DNA from: Paracoccus sp. MC1862
GTDB lineage: Bacteria; Pseudomonadota; Alphaproteobacteria; Rhodobacterales; Rhodobacteraceae
NCBI RefSeq assembly: GCF_016617715.1
Contig: NZ_CP067225.1
Location: 1,178,001-1,242,000, forward strand
Reading direction: 5' to 3'
Length of the DNA stretch: 64,000 nt
Shown here piece by piece: positions 28,613 to 39,462 of this stretch. Under the pieces are notes generated by a model that worked only from the letters and a program-made list of their open reading frames with translations, was not told where the DNA came from and searched no databases. Each line of letters begins with the position of its first letter. Position 1 is the first letter of the stretch. The position numbers were made by a program, and so were the translations under genes.

Positions 28613-28627
28613 TTAAGACCCGGTTTA
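28613..28627 (+). promoter_or_regulatory. Candidate CtrA box between fliI and flgB
   Basis: TTAA-N7-TTTA differs by one base from the CtrA consensus TTAA-N7-TTAA. It ends 22 nt before flgB. Upstream, TAAACC and GGTTAA form an imperfect inverted repeat. CtrA controls flagellar genes in many Alphaproteobacteria, including the fla2 system of Rhodobacter sphaeroides. Confidence 0.4.
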
Positions 28628-28649
28628 TCGCGGTTCAGGAGGACCCACT

Positions 28650-29033
28650 TTGTTTGCACGGATCGATACGATGCGGATGGCGCAGGCGCTGGGCCAGCAC
28701 GCCGCGAATCGGCATCGCGTGACGGCGATGAACGTCGCCAACGCCGACACGCCGGGCTACCGCGCCCGCGACCTGCGCGACTTCGACCCGGATCGCGGAC
28801 CCGGCATCGGCCTGCGGGCGACACGGCCGGACCATGTCGCGGCGGGCCAGTGGGGCAGCCGGCGCGGCACGCCCGTGGATGCGGGCGGCGAACCCTCGCC
28901 TGACGGCAACACCGTCTCGCTGGAGGACGAGATGGTGCGCGCGGCGGATGCCTCGCGCCAGTTCAACCTGTCGCTGTCGGTGATGCAGTCGGGAATGACG
29001 ATGCTGCGGACCGCCACCGGGCGGAGGGGCTGA
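28650..29033 (+). CDS. flgB: Flagellar proximal rod protein FlgB
   Basis: A 127-residue rod protein. The N-terminus has the rod/hook family signature (HRVTAMNVANADTPGYRARDL). The start is TTG at 28650, supported by AGGAGG nine nucleotides upstream; the next in-frame ATG is eight codons in and lacks a ribosome site. It assembles outside the inner membrane after export. flgC follows after 2 nt. First gene of the flgBC-fliEQ-flgFGAH-fliL unit. Confidence 0.93.
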   Translation: MFARIDTMRMAQALGQHAANRHRVTAMNVANADTPGYRARDLRDFDPDRGPGIGLRATRPDHVAAGQWGSRRGTPVDAGGEPSPDGNTVSLEDEMVRAADASRQFNLSLSVMQSGMTMLRTATGRRG

Positions 29034-29035
29034 CG

Positions 29036-29425
29036 ATGACCGAACTTTCCGCCACGGCCATCGCCGCCTCGGGCTTGCGCGCCCAGGGTGTCAGGCTGCG
29101 CCACATCTCGGAAAACATCGCCAATGCCGACACGCCCGGCTACCGCCGCAAGCTCGTCAGCTTCGAGCCGGGACGCGATTTCGGCCGCGACACTGGCACC
29201 GTGCAGGCCGGGCGGATGCGGCACGACCGCGCCGAACTGCCGCAGGTCTATGCCCCCGGCCATCCGCTGGCGGACGGGGACGGCTATTACCTCGGCTCGA
29301 ACGTGGACCTGGTGATCGAGGTCGCCGACGCGCGCGAAGCCAGTCGCAGCTACGAGGCCAATCTGAAGATGTTCGAGCAGGCGCGGCAGATGTCCTCGTC
29401 GCTTCTGGACCTGATCCGTCGCTGA
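29036..29425 (+). CDS. flgC: Flagellar proximal rod protein FlgC
   Basis: A 129-residue rod protein. It has the family N-terminal motif ISENIANADTPGYRRKLVSF and the C-terminal helix YEANLKMFEQARQMSSSLLDL, both required for coiled-coil packing in the rod. Length is typical. It is translated from ATG 29036, 2 nt after flgB, and fliE follows 11 nt later. Confidence 0.95.
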   Translation: MTELSATAIAASGLRAQGVRLRHISENIANADTPGYRRKLVSFEPGRDFGRDTGTVQAGRMRHDRAELPQVYAPGHPLADGDGYYLGSNVDLVIEVADAREASRSYEANLKMFEQARQMSSSLLDLIRR

Positions 29426-29436
29426 AAGGGGATGCC

Positions 29437-29742
29437 ATGATCTCGCTGACCACCGCCGCCCTGCAGACCGGCAGCCGCGTCGCCTCGGCCTATGCCGAGG
29501 CCCGCGCCGCCGCCGCTCCTTCGGCCACCGGCGCTGCCCCCGCAATGACGGCCGCCGCCCGCGACTTCGCCGCCGTGATGGAAGCCGCCGATACCACCGC
29601 CATCGGCGCGATGCAGGGCCGCAGCGACACTCAGGCGCTGGTGCAGTCCATCGCCCAGGCGCAGGTCGCCCTCGAAACCGCCGTCGCCATCCGCGACAAG
29701 GTCGTCGAGGCATACCAGGAAATCCTGAGGATGCCGGTCTGA
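29437..29742 (+). CDS. fliE: Flagellar hook-basal body complex protein FliE
   Basis: A 101-residue protein joining the MS ring to the rod. The first half is Ala-rich and variable; the C-terminal half (QALVQSIAQAQVALETAVAI and KVVEAYQEILRMPV) matches FliE. The AAAGGGG ribosome site precedes the ATG. Its TGA stop overlaps the fliQ start by one base. Confidence 0.93.
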   Translation: MISLTTAALQTGSRVASAYAEARAAAAPSATGAAPAMTAAARDFAAVMEAADTTAIGAMQGRSDTQALVQSIAQAQVALETAVAIRDKVVEAYQEILRMPV

Positions 29743-30008
29743 TGGACGAGAACCTCATCTTCGACGTGACCCGTCAGGCCCTGTGGATCGCCGTCCGCAT
29801 GTCGGCCCCGCTGCTTGCGGTCGCGCTGGTCACGGGCGTCGTCATCGGGCTGTTCCAGGCGCTGACCTCGGTGCAGGAGATGACGCTGACCTTCGTGCCC
29901 AAGGTCGGGCTGATGCTCGCGGTCTTCTGGGTCACGATGAGCTTCATGACCTCGACTCTGGCCGGGTTCTTCGCCGACCAGATCCTGCCCCTGGTCGCGG
30001 GGGGCTGA
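29742..30008 (+). CDS. fliQ: Flagellar export gate protein FliQ
   Basis: An 88-residue inner-membrane protein with two transmembrane helices, part of the FliPQR export gate. The stretch VVIGLFQALTSVQEMTLTF is the conserved FliQ loop and second-helix start. The ATG overlaps the fliE stop (TGATG), implying translational coupling. Size is typical. fliP and fliR are not in this window. Confidence 0.95.
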   Translation: MDENLIFDVTRQALWIAVRMSAPLLAVALVTGVVIGLFQALTSVQEMTLTFVPKVGLMLAVFWVTMSFMTSTLAGFFADQILPLVAGG

Positions 30009-30011
30009 GGC

Positions 30012-30722
30012 ATGGACAACGCGATCTACGCCGCCCTGACCCGGCAGGCCGGGCTGATGCGGGAAATGCGGGCTGTCGCCAACAACATGGCCAACAGCTC
30101 GACCACCGGCTTCCGCCGCGAGGGGGTGGTGTTTTCCGAACACATGACCCCGCTGGGAGGCCGCAGCACCCTGTCGATGGCGAACGCCCACGGGCGCGAG
30201 GTGGACCTGTCGCCCGCGCCTTTGGCGCAGACCGGCGGCAAGCTCGACCTCGCGCTGGAACGCGAGGGGTTCTTCATGGTCCAGACCCCGCAGGGGAACC
30301 GGCTGACCCGCGCGGGCGCCTTCATGGCCTCGGCCGAGGGCGAGCTGGTCAATGCCGACGGCCACCGCGTCCTTGACGATGGCGAGGCGCCCATCGCCCT
30401 GCCCCCCGGCGCCCGCAACATCGGCGTCGGCCCGGACGGCACGATCTCGGCCGACGGCGAGCCCGTGGGCCGCGTCGGCATCTTCGCCCAGCCCGATCCC
30501 ACCCGCCTGCGCCACGAGGGCGGCACGCTGTTTGCCGCCGAGGGCGCCATGCCCGCGCCCGAGGCCGTGGTGCGGCAGGGCTTCCTTGAGGAATCCAACG
30601 TCAACCCGGTGCTCGAGATCGCCCGCATGATCGAGGTCCAGCGCGCCTACGAACTGGGCCAGTCCTTCCTTGATGGCGAGGACCAGCGCATCCGCGCCGC
30701 CATCGCCGCCACCACCCGCTGA
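30012..30722 (+). CDS. flgF: Flagellar distal rod protein FlgF
   Basis: A 236-residue rod protein of the FlgEFG family. The N-terminal motif VANNMANSSTTGFRREGVVF and the C-terminal FLEESNVNPVLEIARMIEVQRAYE are diagnostic; the central region forms the variable beta domain (GNRLTRAGAFMASAEGELV). Translation starts at ATG 30012, 3 nt after fliQ. flgG follows after 20 nt with its own AGAAAGG site. Confidence 0.95.
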   Translation: MDNAIYAALTRQAGLMREMRAVANNMANSSTTGFRREGVVFSEHMTPLGGRSTLSMANAHGREVDLSPAPLAQTGGKLDLALEREGFFMVQTPQGNRLTRAGAFMASAEGELVNADGHRVLDDGEAPIALPPGARNIGVGPDGTISADGEPVGRVGIFAQPDPTRLRHEGGTLFAAEGAMPAPEAVVRQGFLEESNVNPVLEIARMIEVQRAYELGQSFLDGEDQRIRAAIAATTR

Positions 30723-30742
30723 CCGCCAGAAAGGCCTTTCCG

Positions 30743-31528
30743 ATGAGAGCATTGCAGATCGCCGCGACCGGCATGGCGGCCCAGCAGACAAGGGTCGAGG
30801 TCATCTCGCAGAACCTCGCCAACATGTCGACGACCGGCTACAACGCCCGTCGCGCCGAGTTCGCCGATCTCGCCTATCAGCAGGTCACGCGGCCGGGCAC
30901 CATCGCGGCGGCGGACGGCACGATGGTGCCTGCGGGCGTGCAGATGGGCCTTGGCGTGCGGCCCACGGCGGTCACGCTGACACTGGCGCAGGGAGCATTG
31001 TCGCAGACCGGCGGCGATCTGGACCTGGCGATCGACGGTCTGGGCTATCTTGAGGTCACGATGCCCTCGGGCATGTCGGGCTATACCCGCGACGGCGCGC
31101 TCAAGCGCTCGGCCGAGGGGCTGATCGTGACCTCGGACGGCTTTCCGGTCGCCCCCGGCATCACCATCCCGGTCGAGGCCCGCAGCGTCTCGATCAGCGG
31201 CTCGGGCGAGGTTTTCGCCTATTTCGACGACCAGATCGAGCCGCAGAACCTCGGCCAGATCACCTTGGCGAGCTTTGTCAACGAAAAGGGGCTGGAGGCC
31301 ACCGGCTCGAACCTGTTCCTTGAAACCCCGGCCTCGGGGGCGCCGCTGATCGGCGTGCCCGGAGAGCAGGGCATCGGCACGCTGAGGCAGGGCTATCTTG
31401 AGGAAAGCGCGGTCGATCCGGTGCGCGAGATTTCCGAACTCATCAAGGCGCAGCGGGGATACGAGCTGAACTCCAAGGTCATCACGGCGGCCGACCAGAT
31501 GCTGGGCGCCACGGTGCAGGTGCGCTGA
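30743..31528 (+). CDS. flgG: Flagellar distal rod protein FlgG
   Basis: A 261-residue protein, the standard FlgG length. The N-terminal LQIAATGMAAQQTRVEVISQ with NLANMSTTGYNARRAEF, the GYTRDGALKRSAEG core and the C-terminal EESAVDPVREISELIKAQR with YELNSKVITAADQML are all characteristic. It forms the distal rod that continues to the hook. Its stop overlaps the flgA start by one base. Confidence 0.97.
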   Translation: MRALQIAATGMAAQQTRVEVISQNLANMSTTGYNARRAEFADLAYQQVTRPGTIAAADGTMVPAGVQMGLGVRPTAVTLTLAQGALSQTGGDLDLAIDGLGYLEVTMPSGMSGYTRDGALKRSAEGLIVTSDGFPVAPGITIPVEARSVSISGSGEVFAYFDDQIEPQNLGQITLASFVNEKGLEATGSNLFLETPASGAPLIGVPGEQGIGTLRQGYLEESAVDPVREISELIKAQRGYELNSKVITAADQMLGATVQVR

Positions 31529-31941
31529 TGCGGAGCTTGCTGTTCCTCGCGCTGCTGCTGCCGACCATGGCGGATGCCGAAGGGCTGGTCGCAACTCGCA
31601 ACCTTCCCGCGGGCACGATCCTTGCGTCCGAGGATCTTGCGGTGGCCCCCGCCGGCCGGCCGGGCCTGAACGCCCCCGAGGCCGTGGGCAAGCAGCTTCG
31701 CACCGCGGTCTACGAGGGCCGCGCGATCTCGGCAGGGCAGTTGACCGCGCCGACGCTGGTCAGCCGCAACCAGCTTGTGACCCTCGCCTATGAAAGCGCC
31801 GCCCTTCGCATCGAGACCGAGGGCCGCGCCCTCGGCTCGGGCGGCGAGGGCGACGTGATCCGGGTCATGAACCTCAGTTCGCGGGCCACACTGATGGCCC
31901 GCATCAATGCCGACGGCACCCTGACCGTCGCCCAGCGCTGA
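31528..31941 (+). CDS. flgA: Flagellar P-ring assembly chaperone FlgA (short form)
   Basis: A 137-residue periplasmic protein with a signal peptide (first ~18 residues) and an SAF-like domain (LVATRNLPAGTILASEDLAV). The end GEGDVIRVMNLSSRATLMARI matches the FlgA C-terminus. It lacks the N-terminal domain of enterobacterial FlgA (~220 residues), as usual for Rhodobacteraceae. It helps polymerise FlgI around the rod; flgI is not in this window. Start overlaps the flgG stop (TGATG). Confidence 0.93.
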   Translation: MRSLLFLALLLPTMADAEGLVATRNLPAGTILASEDLAVAPAGRPGLNAPEAVGKQLRTAVYEGRAISAGQLTAPTLVSRNQLVTLAYESAALRIETEGRALGSGGEGDVIRVMNLSSRATLMARINADGTLTVAQR

Positions 31942-31952
31942 AGGATTCGCGC

Positions 31953-32678
31953 ATGAAGACGAAGCATATCCCCCTCGTCCTCTGCCTTCTCGCCGCCTCT
32001 GCCTGCGGGCGGGTGGCCGACGTGGGCAAGGTTCCCGAGATGAGCGCCCCCCACGCCACGCCCGAGTTCCAGGCGATGGCCGAGCCGGTGCTGCCCGTGG
32101 GCCAGGTCCGCCCGGACAGCGGTGCCTCGCTATGGGCGGGGCAGCAGTTGTCGCTGGTGGGCGACCGCCGGGCCGGGGCGCGCGGCGACATCCTGACCGT
32201 CGTGATCGAGATCGACGACAAGGCCGAGATCCAGAACAGCTCGGGCCGCTCGCGCAGTTCGTCCGAAAGCGTGGGCATCCCGCAGATGATCGGCATTCCC
32301 CAGCGCCTCGACGAGAAGCTGCCCGAGGGCGCGAGCATGGCGGAACTCGCCTCGGCCAAGGGGGCCTCGACCTTCAAGGGCACTGGCAACATCTCGCGCC
32401 GGGACAAGCTGACGCTGCGGGTCGCGGCAACGGTGATCGACAGGCTGCCCAATGGCGTGCTGCACATCCAGGGCTCGCAGGAGGTGCGGGTGAACTACGA
32501 GGTCCGCGAACTGACCGTTTCAGGCTTCGTGCGGCCCACCGACATCAGCCGCGACAACGAGGTCGCCTATGACCGCATCGCCGGCGCCCGGATCAGCTAT
32601 GGCGGGCACGGCCAGATCAGCGACGTCCAGCAGCCCCGCTATGGCCAGCAACTGGCCGACATCGTCCTGCCCTATTGA
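31953..32678 (+). CDS. flgH: Flagellar L-ring lipoprotein FlgH
   Basis: A 241-residue outer-membrane lipoprotein. The signal peptide ends in a lipobox, LAASAC, with Cys at about residue 19. The mature part carries SLWAGQQLSLVGDRRAGARG, DILTVVIEIDD and the C-terminal VSGFVRPTDISRDNEVAYDRI region, all typical of FlgH. It forms the L ring, the outer-membrane bushing of the rod. fliL follows after 8 nt. Confidence 0.96.
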   Translation: MKTKHIPLVLCLLAASACGRVADVGKVPEMSAPHATPEFQAMAEPVLPVGQVRPDSGASLWAGQQLSLVGDRRAGARGDILTVVIEIDDKAEIQNSSGRSRSSSESVGIPQMIGIPQRLDEKLPEGASMAELASAKGASTFKGTGNISRRDKLTLRVAATVIDRLPNGVLHIQGSQEVRVNYEVRELTVSGFVRPTDISRDNEVAYDRIAGARISYGGHGQISDVQQPRYGQQLADIVLPY

Positions 32679-32686
32679 GGCCGCCC

Positions 32687-33292
32687 ATGCTGAAGAAGCT
32701 GTTGCCCGTGGTGCTGTCGGCGGTCGCCTTTCTTGGCGGCGCTGCAGGTGGCGAGATGCTGAAGCGCGGCGGCTCTGCCGAAACCGCCGTTTCGGTGGAC
32801 GCCAATACGGCGGTCGGGGGCGGAACCGTGCCGGTCACCGCCGGGCAAGAGGCGGCGGATGCCCCTGCGCCACCCCAGAATGCCGTGGCAGATGGGCACG
32901 GATCACCTCCCGCGCCCGCTGCCGGGCATGGGAAAAGTCCGGTCGGCCATGGAAAGACCGAAGGAGAATCCGGTACCGCCTGGTTCAAGTTTCCCCAGCA
33001 GTTCTTCGTGCCGGTCATCCACGACGGACGGCTGGACAGCACGATGATCCTGGCGCTTTCGGTCGAAATGCCGGCCGCCGCACGGGAAACGGTGTATGCT
33101 CACGAGATCAAGCTGCGCGATGCGCTGCTGCGCCAGTTGCTGATCTACGCCAACACCGGCGGGTTCGACGGCAACTTCACCACCGAGGTGCAGCTTCGCA
33201 AGCTGCGGGAAACATTGACCGCAACCGCCCAGGGCGTCTTGCCCGAGATCTCGGGCATCCTGATCGGCGATATCGCAAGGCAGGAGAGATGA
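32687..33292 (+). CDS. fliL: Flagellar basal body-associated protein FliL
   Basis: A 201-residue protein with one N-terminal membrane helix (residues ~4-22), a low-complexity Gly/Ala/Pro/His linker (to ~90) and a C-terminal stomatin-like FliL domain (QFFVPVIHDGRLDSTMILAL, RDALLRQLLIYANTGGF). FliL supports stator function. ATG at 32687 is chosen; a TTG four codons earlier is less likely. It is the last flagellar gene in the run; its stop overlaps an ATG that opens only a 9-residue frame. Confidence 0.9.
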   Translation: MLKKLLPVVLSAVAFLGGAAGGEMLKRGGSAETAVSVDANTAVGGGTVPVTAGQEAADAPAPPQNAVADGHGSPPAPAAGHGKSPVGHGKTEGESGTAWFKFPQQFFVPVIHDGRLDSTMILALSVEMPAAARETVYAHEIKLRDALLRQLLIYANTGGFDGNFTTEVQLRKLRETLTATAQGVLPEISGILIGDIARQER

Positions 33293-33318
33293 GCCACCGC
33301 CGCAGCGCCCTGCCCTGA
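33289..33318 (+). other. Nine-codon frame overlapping the fliL stop (possible vestigial start of a lost gene)
   Basis: ATGA overlap with the fliL stop, preceded by CAGGAG, opens MSHRRSALP and then stops. The start context is that of a coupled downstream gene. Either it is chance or the front of a flagellar gene that has been truncated. No flagellar gene follows. Confidence 0.25.
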
Positions 33319-33453
33319 ACGCTTGGTCGAGAGGAGTGCCTGAAGCGGGATTGCCCTTGCATCGTCCCGGGGCACGGCACCGGACAAGGGCATAAGGGTC
33401 GGCGGCATGACGTCCCGCTGGCGCCCTGCCCTGCAAAACGCTATGCGCGTCGC

Positions 33454-34407
33454 ATGGACAAGACGCTGCGGATCGCGATCCTGCTCGCCACCTATCAGGG
33501 CGGGCGCTACATCGGGGCGCAGCTTGACAGCCTTGCGGCGCAGGACCATCGCAACTGGCGGCTGATCGTGTCGGATGACGGCTCGACCGACCAGACGCTT
33601 CATATCGTGCGGGGCTTTGCGGCTCGGCATCCCGGCCGTGATATCCAGATCCTGCGGGGGCCGCGGCAAGGGGCAACGCGGAACTTCCTGTCGATGATCG
33701 GGGCGGTCGAGCCGGGCGATGCGCTCGCCTGGTGCGATCAGGACGATGTCTGGCTGCCAAGCCGGCTGTCGCATGGCGTCGAGGCCCTTGCCGCGGCGAA
33801 AGAGCAGGCCGGGACCGGCTTTGGCATCCTGCATGTCACCCGCACGACCATCTGCGACGCGGATCTGCATCCGTTGCGGCCGGCTCCGCTTTACCGCCGC
33901 CCCGCGTCATTCGCGAATGCGCTGGTGCAGGCCTGCACGCCCGGCAACACCATGCTGGTCGATCCCGCGGGCGTGACCCTGCTGAAAGCCGCGCAACCGG
34001 GCGCGATGGAGGCCGGGGTGATCTCGCATGACTGGTGGAGCTACCAGGTGATCTCGGGCGCGGGCGGGCTGGTCATCCGTGACCCTCGGCAGACCGTGCT
34101 TTATCGCCAGCATCGCGGCAATGTCATGGGCCGGAACGACACGCCACGCGCCGCACTGGCGCGGCTGGGCCGGCTTGGCGCGGGGGACTATGGCAATTGG
34201 CTGCGGCAAAACGTGGCCGCGCTGGATGCGGCCCGCGACGTGCTTACACCCGAGAACGCGGCAATGCTGGACGGCTTCGCTGCCGCCATCACGGCGCCGG
34301 GCCCGTTGGCGGCAGCGCGGCTTGCACAGCTGAGCGTCTATCGTCAGACGCGCGCAGGCACCGCGGCGCTGCTGCTGGCGGCGGCGGCCGGACGGCTACA
34401 CCCCTGA
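33454..34407 (+). CDS. Family 2 glycosyltransferase
   Basis: A 317-residue GT-A-fold glycosyltransferase. The N-terminus ILLATYQGGRYIGAQLDSLAAQ with VSDDGSTDQT and the acceptor-side DQDDVWLPSRL (the metal-binding DxD type) define the GT2 family and resemble rhamnosyltransferases of surface polysaccharides. No membrane segments are evident. There are no other polysaccharide genes nearby, so the acceptor is unknown; modification of flagellin or an O-antigen are both possible. It lies 161 bp after fliL. Confidence 0.85.
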   Translation: MDKTLRIAILLATYQGGRYIGAQLDSLAAQDHRNWRLIVSDDGSTDQTLHIVRGFAARHPGRDIQILRGPRQGATRNFLSMIGAVEPGDALAWCDQDDVWLPSRLSHGVEALAAAKEQAGTGFGILHVTRTTICDADLHPLRPAPLYRRPASFANALVQACTPGNTMLVDPAGVTLLKAAQPGAMEAGVISHDWWSYQVISGAGGLVIRDPRQTVLYRQHRGNVMGRNDTPRAALARLGRLGAGDYGNWLRQNVAALDAARDVLTPENAAMLDGFAAAITAPGPLAAARLAQLSVYRQTRAGTAALLLAAAAGRLHP

Positions 34408-34640
34408 ACCGCTGCAGCGGGCCGGCCGGGAGGAAGGCATGAGTAATCCAGTGGCGCCCCGCCGAGGATCCCCTCTGGGCTCAGGTTGCCACCGAAGCCT
34501 CTCTATTTGCGCCTTGGTGCCAAGCTATGGCTTGCGCTGCCGGTCCATGACAGCCTTGCGGGACCAATCGCCGGCTGGCCAGCCCACAATAATCGATGCG
34601 AGAGACCAACGGCCTGAAGTGAAGATCACGGGGAAGGCGA

Positions 34641-35591
34641 GTGCTCAGATATACAGAAGAAGAAAAGCAGGAGGTTATCGATTACTACCTCCGGCAGTCG
34701 CCCGAAGGCACCGAGGCGAAGTTCGCACAGAAGGTTTACGCCGAGTCAGTTATCGGACACACGCACGCGGTCTGGGACATTCACGCAAGCGACGGCCGAT
34801 GGTGGGTCATAACGAACCCCACCAATCTGTATTCGCAGGACCAGTTCCCGAACATGGACTTGGCGATCACGTTCCACATGGGACTCTGCCTGCGAATACC
34901 CCGCAACGACCTCAGGCAAGCAGATGTGGAGAGCGTGCGCCCTTTCGCCGATGTCCTTCGATCCGTCACGGATTGCGAGGCGGCGCTTGGTCAGGCGAAC
35001 GATCCGGGTGCGTTCCGCGCTATCGGCGTGCGGTGCCGTGAGATTCTTCTCGCCTTCGTTCATGCCGCTCAGGATGCTTGCGCGTGGCCGGAACAGGACA
35101 GGCCCCAACGCTCGAACTTCAAGGCCTGGGTCGATTGGATTTTCGACAGGTTTCTGGGCGGCACTGACAACCGCGAGCGGCGCCGGCTCATCAAGACGAC
35201 ATTGAAAGAGGCGTGGGACCATGTGAACTGGCTTACGCATTCCCAGTCAGGAAAATGGACGGACGCCGAAATTGCGACGAACGCAGTATCTCATGCAATC
35301 GGCATGGCGATCTCGATCTGCGTGCGGCATCTTCGCGGCGTGCCGGGCCAGTGCCCGGCCTGCGCGTCTCATCGCCTCTTTCCAGAGGAAGGCATGGACC
35401 CGGAAAACCTCGCAGTCATCTTCGAGCGACCGGTTTGCGGAAACTGCGGATGGGCCGGAGAGCCCGTGCCGACAGGCGAGAGGACGCAAGAGCAGTTGGC
35501 ACAGATCATCACGAGGGAAGGAAAAGAATCCGACAAGTGCGGGATCATGCAGACGCCGCTCATGGAGATCATGGGTCGGCAGGGCAAATAG
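34641..35591 (+). CDS. Unrecognised protein with helical domain and C-terminal zinc ribbon (lower-G+C gene)
   Basis: A 316-residue soluble protein I do not recognise. Residues ~1-90 are mixed alpha/beta with aromatic-rich HAVWDIHASDGRWWVITNPT. Residues ~115-230 are helical; AWDHVNWLTHSQSGKWTDAEI followed by VSHAIGMAIS resembles the end of HEPN-like helical bundles seen in defence proteins, but no catalytic motif is certain. C238-x2-C241 and C266-x2-C269 form a likely zinc ribbon. Start is GTG 34641 with GGGAAGG upstream. Codon choice and base composition differ from the flanking fliL and secA genes, suggesting horizontal acquisition. It stands alone. Confidence 0.7.
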   Translation: MLRYTEEEKQEVIDYYLRQSPEGTEAKFAQKVYAESVIGHTHAVWDIHASDGRWWVITNPTNLYSQDQFPNMDLAITFHMGLCLRIPRNDLRQADVESVRPFADVLRSVTDCEAALGQANDPGAFRAIGVRCREILLAFVHAAQDACAWPEQDRPQRSNFKAWVDWIFDRFLGGTDNRERRRLIKTTLKEAWDHVNWLTHSQSGKWTDAEIATNAVSHAIGMAISICVRHLRGVPGQCPACASHRLFPEEGMDPENLAVIFERPVCGNCGWAGEPVPTGERTQEQLAQIITREGKESDKCGIMQTPLMEIMGRQGK

Positions 35592-35670
35592 ACGCGGTAT
35601 CGTCCCCGATGGTCCAGCAGGGACGAGACCGCGTCTTGCGGCGGCCTCGTCCCGCCTTTGCTGCGCGGTC

Positions 35671-38376
<2,706 letters not shown>

Positions 38377-38578
38377 GGTGTCCTGTCAGGTTTGGCGCGG
38401 CGGGCGTGACCCCACTTGCCCCGACCGACGGCCTTGCCCTATCAGAAGGCCGGAAAATCGGCGGCGGGCGCGCATTTTCGGTTGCGCCGGATGTAGGCCC
38501 CGCCCGCCCCACTGTCAACGCCGACGCCCCGGCTGGCCAAGCCGCAAGGCGATCCATCTCGTGAAGGATGCCCCTGCC

Positions 38579-39460
38579 ATGCTGAAATCGCTTCCGGCCC
38601 TGATGGCCGCCGCCCTGATGGCCGCGCCCGCGCTGGCGCAGGCGCCTGCCGAAACGCCCCCCGCGACGGCCGAGGCCACGGGCGCCCCCCGCGCCGATAC
38701 CGTTGTCGCAACCGTGAACGGCGAGGCGGTCACGCTGGGCCAGATGATCGCGATGCGCGAAAGCCTGCATTCCTCTGCAGTCGAGGGCCTGCCCGACGCG
38801 GCGCTGTGGGACCTGATGCTGGATCAGATGATCCGGCAGGCCGCCGTGGCCCAGGTCGCCGCGCAGTGGCCCAGCCCGCGCGACAAGGCCGTGCTGGAAA
38901 ACGAGCGCCGCGGCTACCAGTATGCCGCCACGCTGGAAAAGGTCGCCGCCCCCGAGCCGAGCGAAGAGGAACTGCGCGCCGCCTATGACGCGGCCTTCGG
39001 CACCCAGACCGAGCCCAGGACCGAATACAGCGCCGCCCATATCCTTGTCGCGACCGAGGAGGAGGCCAGGGCCATCGCCGACGAGCTGGCGAATGGCGCC
39101 GATTTCGGGACGCTCGCCGAGGAACGGTCCACCGACAACAGCAGCGGGAACAAGGGCGATCTCGGCTGGTTCACGGCCGACATGATGGTCAAGCCCTTCG
39201 CCGACGCGGTGGTGGCGCTTGAAAAGGGCGCCATCTCTGCCCCGGTGCAGTCGCAGTTCGGCTGGCACGTCATCAGGCTGAACGATTCGCGCACTCAGAC
39301 CCCGCCCGAGTTCGAAGCCGTCCGCGACCAGCTTGCCAACGAGGTCCGCCGCCAGAAGGTCGAGGCCGAGGTGCAGGCCCGCGTCGATGCCGCGACGATC
39401 GAGAAGACTCCGGGCCTCGATCCGACGCTGCTGAGCCGCAGCGAACTGCTGGACAACTGA
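38579..39460 (+). CDS. Periplasmic parvulin-type peptidyl-prolyl isomerase (PpiC/SurA-like)
   Basis: A 293-residue exported protein: signal peptide (first ~21 residues, ending PALAQ), an N-terminal helical chaperone region, and a rotamase domain (about 135-235: YSAAHILVATEEEARAIADEL, GGNKGDLGWF-like NSSGNKGDLGWFTADMMVKPF, VQSQFGWHVIRL). It assists folding of periplasmic or outer-membrane proteins. ATG at 38579 is chosen because it starts the signal peptide; GAAGGA lies upstream. argJ begins 2 nt after its stop, as in related genomes. Confidence 0.92.
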   Translation: MLKSLPALMAAALMAAPALAQAPAETPPATAEATGAPRADTVVATVNGEAVTLGQMIAMRESLHSSAVEGLPDAALWDLMLDQMIRQAAVAQVAAQWPSPRDKAVLENERRGYQYAATLEKVAAPEPSEEELRAAYDAAFGTQTEPRTEYSAAHILVATEEEARAIADELANGADFGTLAEERSTDNSSGNKGDLGWFTADMMVKPFADAVVALEKGAISAPVQSQFGWHVIRLNDSRTQTPPEFEAVRDQLANEVRRQKVEAEVQARVDAATIEKTPGLDPTLLSRSELLDN

Positions 39461-39462
39461 TC

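Noticed and set aside
34439..35041. 200-codon frame starting just after the glycosyltransferase.
   Set aside because: It overlaps the better-supported gene at 34641 in another frame and is Arg/Pro-rich without motifs.
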